Origin: DATMNR01 sp963702765 | Lineage (GTDB): Bacteria; Chloroflexota; Ktedonobacteria; Ktedonobacterales; Ktedonobacteraceae | Direction: 5' to 3' | Length of the DNA stretch: 64,000 nt | NCBI GenBank assembly: GCA_963702765.1 | Contig: CAVPEB010000026.1 | Coordinates: 1 to 64,000, forward strand | Shown: positions 61,065 through 64,000 of the stretch, one piece after another | Layout: every line of letters starts with the position of its first letter | Numbering within the stretch: position 1 is the stretch's first letter | Made by a program: the position numbers and the translations under genes | Notes under the pieces: generated by a model | What the model saw: the letters and a program-made list of their open reading frames with translations, nothing else | Database searches by the model: none | What the model was told of the DNA's origin: nothing

Positions 61065-64000
61065 TCAGTGAGACGTCGCTCCATCGCCTTGAGTCGTTGA
61101 TGTAACGCCGTTATCTTTTAACTCTTGCTCTGAAGCCAGGTCTTGATAATGGTGCCAGCGATCCTGTACGTCGTGCTGAGCTAACTTCATCAGAGATTCC
61201 GCACGCTCCTCATTACTCTGTAACAGCATCCGGAAGCGTGTTTCATTATAAGCAAACTTCTCCAGCGGAATTGTTGGTTCTTTAGAGTCGAGAATGAGCG
61301 GGTTTTTACCTTCAGCATGTAGCTCTGGATTGTAGCGATAGAGCGGCCAATATCCCGACTGCACAGCCAGCTTTTGTTGTTCCAGTCCCCTGCTCATTTC
61401 TATGCCATGCGCAATACAGTGGCTATAGGCGATGATCAATGAAGTACCATCGTATGCTTCGGCTTCCAGAAAAGCGCGTAATGTCTGCTGGTCATTGCCG
61501 CCCATCGCCACATGGGCAACATACACACTACCGTAGGCCATAGCTAACAAGCCCAGGTCTTTTTTCGGTGTACTCTTGCCTTGTGCAGCGAATTTAGCCA
61601 CAGCTCCTCGTGGGGTAGACTTTGACGCCTGTCCCCCGGTATTTGAATACACCTCGGTATCAAGCAAAAGTATGTTCACATTGCGACCCGAGGCCAGCAC
61701 ATGGTCCAGACCTCCAAAACCAATATCGTAGCCCCAACCATCTCCACCTATAATCCATACACTCTTATGCACCAGGGCATCTGCGACGCTTAGCAAATTT
61801 CGTACGCCAGGCTCGGCGCTGCCTGTTTCCTGCAAGCGTTCCTTGAGTATTACCACTCGCTTTCGTTGCGCTTGAATGCCTGCCTCGTTAGATTGATCAG
61901 CGTGTAGCAGTTCATCTACCAATTCCTCTCCAACTATATCTGTGTACTGTGTAAGCAACTCACTGGCGAATTCCTGCTGTTTATCTAAAGTCAGTCGCAT
62001 ACCTAGACCGAACTCAGCGTTATCTTCAAACAACGAATTAGACCAGGCTGGCCCTTTTCCCTGGCGGTTCACTGCCCAGGGGGTTGTAGGCAGGTTACCC
62101 CCATAGATCGATGAACAGCCGGTAGCATTAGCGACAATCATGCGATCACCAAACAATTGTGTTGCCAGCTTGATATAAGGTGTCTCGCCACATCCTGAAC
62201 AGGCGCCAGAAAATTCGAACAAAGGCGTCAACAACTGGGAATTCTTAATCGCTGCCAGGTTCAAATCCGTCGCATCCACCTCGGACAGTGAGAGGAAGAA
62301 CTCCCAGTTTGTCTTCTCGCGTTCGCGAATAGGTGGCTGATCTGCCATATTGATTGCTTTTCTCCCAACCTGTCGTTTGTCTTTGACCGGGCATGCTTCT
62401 ACACATAACCCGCAGCCAGTACAGTCTTCCGGTGATACCTGTAGCGAGTATTTCGTTCCAGGAAACTCTTTGTAGTGTGCATCCGTAAACAAGAATGTCT
62501 CGGGCGCTCCCTCAAGTTCACTCGCATCATAGACCTTCTGACGAATGACGGCATGTGGGCAGACCATCACGCACTTCCCACATTGAATGCATATATTGGG
62601 GTCCCACTCAGGCATCTCCAGCGCAATATTGCGCTTCTCCCAACGAGCTGTACCTGAAGGATACGTGCCATCGACTGGTAAAGCGCTTACTGGCAGGCTA
62701 TCACCATTCCCTGCAATCATTGGCCCTAGCACCATGCTTACAAATTCTGGGGCTTCTACTGGAACAGTAGGCCGCCTCGTCAACATAGGCAAAGCAATAG
62801 GTGAACGCTGTTGTGCGACTCTCTCTGTTCGTGTTGTTCGAGTTTGTCCTGCTTCTTCCTCTACGGGAACCTTCACCTCGTAGAGATGTGCTAGCGTCTC
62901 ATCAACTGCCTGGAAATTTCGCTGCACCACTGCCTCGCCGCGTTTGCTGTAAGACTTCCTGATGCTCTTCTTGATCTGTGTGATTGCCTCTTCTTTAGGA
63001 AGGATGCCACTAATTGCGAAGAAACATGCCTGCATAACTGTGTTGATGCGCCCTCCCATACCAGTGTCACTTGCTATCTTTTGTGCATTAATCACATAAA
63101 AGCGTAGTTTCTTATCGAGAATTACTTGCTGTACTTCAATTGGTAGATAATCCCAGACTTTCTCTGGCCCATAGATGCTATCGAGTAGGAAAACTCCACC
63201 TTGCCTTATGTACTTTAGTACATCGATACGTTCCAGGAACGAGAATTGGTGACACGCTACAAAATTGGCCTGGTTGTTACCTATCAGGTAAGGAGCATGA
63301 ATGGGATGAGGCCCAAAGCGCAGGTGGGAGGTCGTTATTGATCCCGATTTCTTAGAGTCGTAAACAAAGTAGCCCTGCGCATAGTTCTCCGTCTCCTCCC
63401 CAATGATCTTGATTGAGTTTTTATTGGCGCCTACTGTGCCATCCGATCCTAATCCCCAGAAGACACATTGCACAGTGTCTTCGCTCTCGATTGAAACCGA
63501 GCTATCATAATCCAGGCTGAGATGCGTCACATCATCGTTAATACCGATAGTAAAATGATTTTTCGGCTCATCGGTGCTCATTTCATCAAAGATGCCTTTG
63601 ACCATCGCAGGTGTAAATTCTTTTGAGGCCAGGCCATAGCGACCACCGATGATACGTGGTAATGTATGCCTGTTACTGTTACCCCAATCCTCTTTGACTG
63701 CCGTTGACACATCTAGATAGAGAGGTTCGCCAATGCTTCCCGGTTCTTTTGTACGATCCAGAGTGGCTATCACTTTGACGGTAGAAGGCAATGCTTGCAG
63801 GAAGTCTTTCACCGAGAACGGACGGAATAAGCGCACTTTGAGGATACCTACTTTCTCTCCACGCTCAAGAAGATATTCTGTCGTTGCCTGCACTGTCTCA
63901 GCACCTGATCCCATCATTACGATCACACGCTCTGCATCTGGCGCTCCAACATAATCGAACAGGTGATAGTGCCGCCCAACCAGGGTACCGAACTTATCCA
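61065..64000 (-). CDS. nifJ: Pyruvate:ferredoxin (flavodoxin) oxidoreductase, N-terminus outside the window
   Basis: About 978 residues visible; the frame continues past 64000, so roughly the first 200 residues are missing. It catalyses pyruvate + CoA + oxidised ferredoxin to acetyl-CoA + CO2 + reduced ferredoxin. Seen here: transketolase-like domain II (VGILKVRLFRPFSVKDFL), the gamma domain, EKR-type linker region, two [4Fe-4S] clusters in CIQCGKCVMVCP and CTGCGLCVEACP, and the TPP domain (GACSGCGETPYIKLA, GGDGWGYDIGFGGLDH, NTGGQASKSTPRGAVAKFAA). Single-chain NifJ layout. It lies upstream of the DHOD-like gene. Acetyl-CoA made here and by acs shares the same pool. Expression probably rises under low oxygen. 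Confidence 0.95.
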   Translation of the reverse strand, partial: DKFGTLVGRHYHLFDYVGAPDAERVIVMMGSGAETVQATTEYLLERGEKVGILKVRLFRPFSVKDFLQALPSTVKVIATLDRTKEPGSIGEPLYLDVSTAVKEDWGNSNRHTLPRIIGGRYGLASKEFTPAMVKGIFDEMSTDEPKNHFTIGINDDVTHLSLDYDSSVSIESEDTVQCVFWGLGSDGTVGANKNSIKIIGEETENYAQGYFVYDSKKSGSITTSHLRFGPHPIHAPYLIGNNQANFVACHQFSFLERIDVLKYIRQGGVFLLDSIYGPEKVWDYLPIEVQQVILDKKLRFYVINAQKIASDTGMGGRINTVMQACFFAISGILPKEEAITQIKKSIRKSYSKRGEAVVQRNFQAVDETLAHLYEVKVPVEEEAGQTRTTRTERVAQQRSPIALPMLTRRPTVPVEAPEFVSMVLGPMIAGNGDSLPVSALPVDGTYPSGTARWEKRNIALEMPEWDPNICIQCGKCVMVCPHAVIRQKVYDASELEGAPETFLFTDAHYKEFPGTKYSLQVSPEDCTGCGLCVEACPVKDKRQVGRKAINMADQPPIREREKTNWEFFLSLSEVDATDLNLAAIKNSQLLTPLFEFSGACSGCGETPYIKLATQLFGDRMIVANATGCSSIYGGNLPTTPWAVNRQGKGPAWSNSLFEDNAEFGLGMRLTLDKQQEFASELLTQYTDIVGEELVDELLHADQSNEAGIQAQRKRVVILKERLQETGSAEPGVRNLLSVADALVHKSVWIIGGDGWGYDIGFGGLDHVLASGRNVNILLLDTEVYSNTGGQASKSTPRGAVAKFAAQGKSTPKKDLGLLAMAYGSVYVAHVAMGGNDQQTLRAFLEAEAYDGTSLIIAYSHCIAHGIEMSRGLEQQKLAVQSGYWPLYRYNPELHAEGKNPLILDSKEPTIPLEKFAYNETRFRMLLQSNEERAESLMKLAQHDVQDRWHHYQDLASEQELKDNGVTSTTQGDGATSH

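Noticed and set aside
1..64000. tRNA or rRNA genes
   Set aside because: No cloverleaf T-arm (GTTCRANNC with matched arms) or rRNA signature was recognised; the tRNA-like GGTTCAAAA near 24409 belongs to the T-box leader.

Overview
The window reads as chromosomal DNA of a Gram-positive-like environmental bacterium, most probably Chloroflexota of the class Ktedonobacteria. This is an inference from moderate GC, many purine-rich Shine-Dalgarno sites, a Phe T-box, abundant signalling and PadR/WYL regulators, SRPBCC proteins, short palindromic intergenic repeats, and an acuABC-acs locus beside ferredoxin-linked oxidoreductases. No taxonomic search was possible. Many otherwise intact genes carry single-base frameshifts (pheT, the Lon-like protease, PadR, a type IIG enzyme, a propeller protein, a glycosyltransferase). 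Some may therefore be sequence errors rather than biology.

Layout. 1-9.6 kb is a patchy accessory zone: a partial methyltransferase, zinc-ribbon and other small proteins, a long cruciform, a GC-rich decayed tnpB, VOC and DUF1801 proteins, an SRPBCC protein, a TIR gene cut off by a decayed IS3-type element, and a second SRPBCC protein. 9.7-14.1 kb has a DUF4287/DUF5655 protein, an SDR dehydrogenase, a methyltransferase and a PadR/membrane-protein pair. 14.5-21.9 kb holds two tandem copies of a three-gene signalling cassette (histidine kinase, NarL-type regulator, SpoIIE-type phosphatase). The phosphatases carry different lesions: copy 1 has Asp to Asn at a metal site and copy 2 is frameshifted.

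21.9-33.4 kb runs from GTP-type PEP carboxykinase to a Phe T-box, bacterial-type pheS and pheT, and then a second overlapping pair that resembles archaeal/eukaryotic PheRS alpha and beta subunits, with degenerate catalytic motifs in the alpha-like protein. A COG4671-like glycosyltransferase follows. Copies of one structured repeat (GGAGTGCAGAGG...CCGGGG...GGCGGCAAG) sit between these genes and were not noticed elsewhere in the window.

33.4-49 kb contains a WYL regulator, a Lon-like protease, a membrane protein, a GT4 glycosyltransferase, a DUF6398 protein, a single-chain restriction-modification enzyme, a DJ-1/PfpI protein, a large Rossmann protein, a small methyltransferase and a double-domain universal stress protein. 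49-52.6 kb is a redox operon: a ferredoxin-GltD-like flavoprotein and two paralogous membrane proteins behind a CRP/FNR-like palindrome. 52.8-57.8 kb is an acetyl-CoA synthetase control locus (acs, acuB, and an AcuC deacetylase fused to an AcuA acetyltransferase). 58-59.5 kb has an ABM-like protein and a repeat beta-propeller protein. 60-64 kb has a DHOD-like protein downstream of nifJ (pyruvate:ferredoxin oxidoreductase), which runs off the window.
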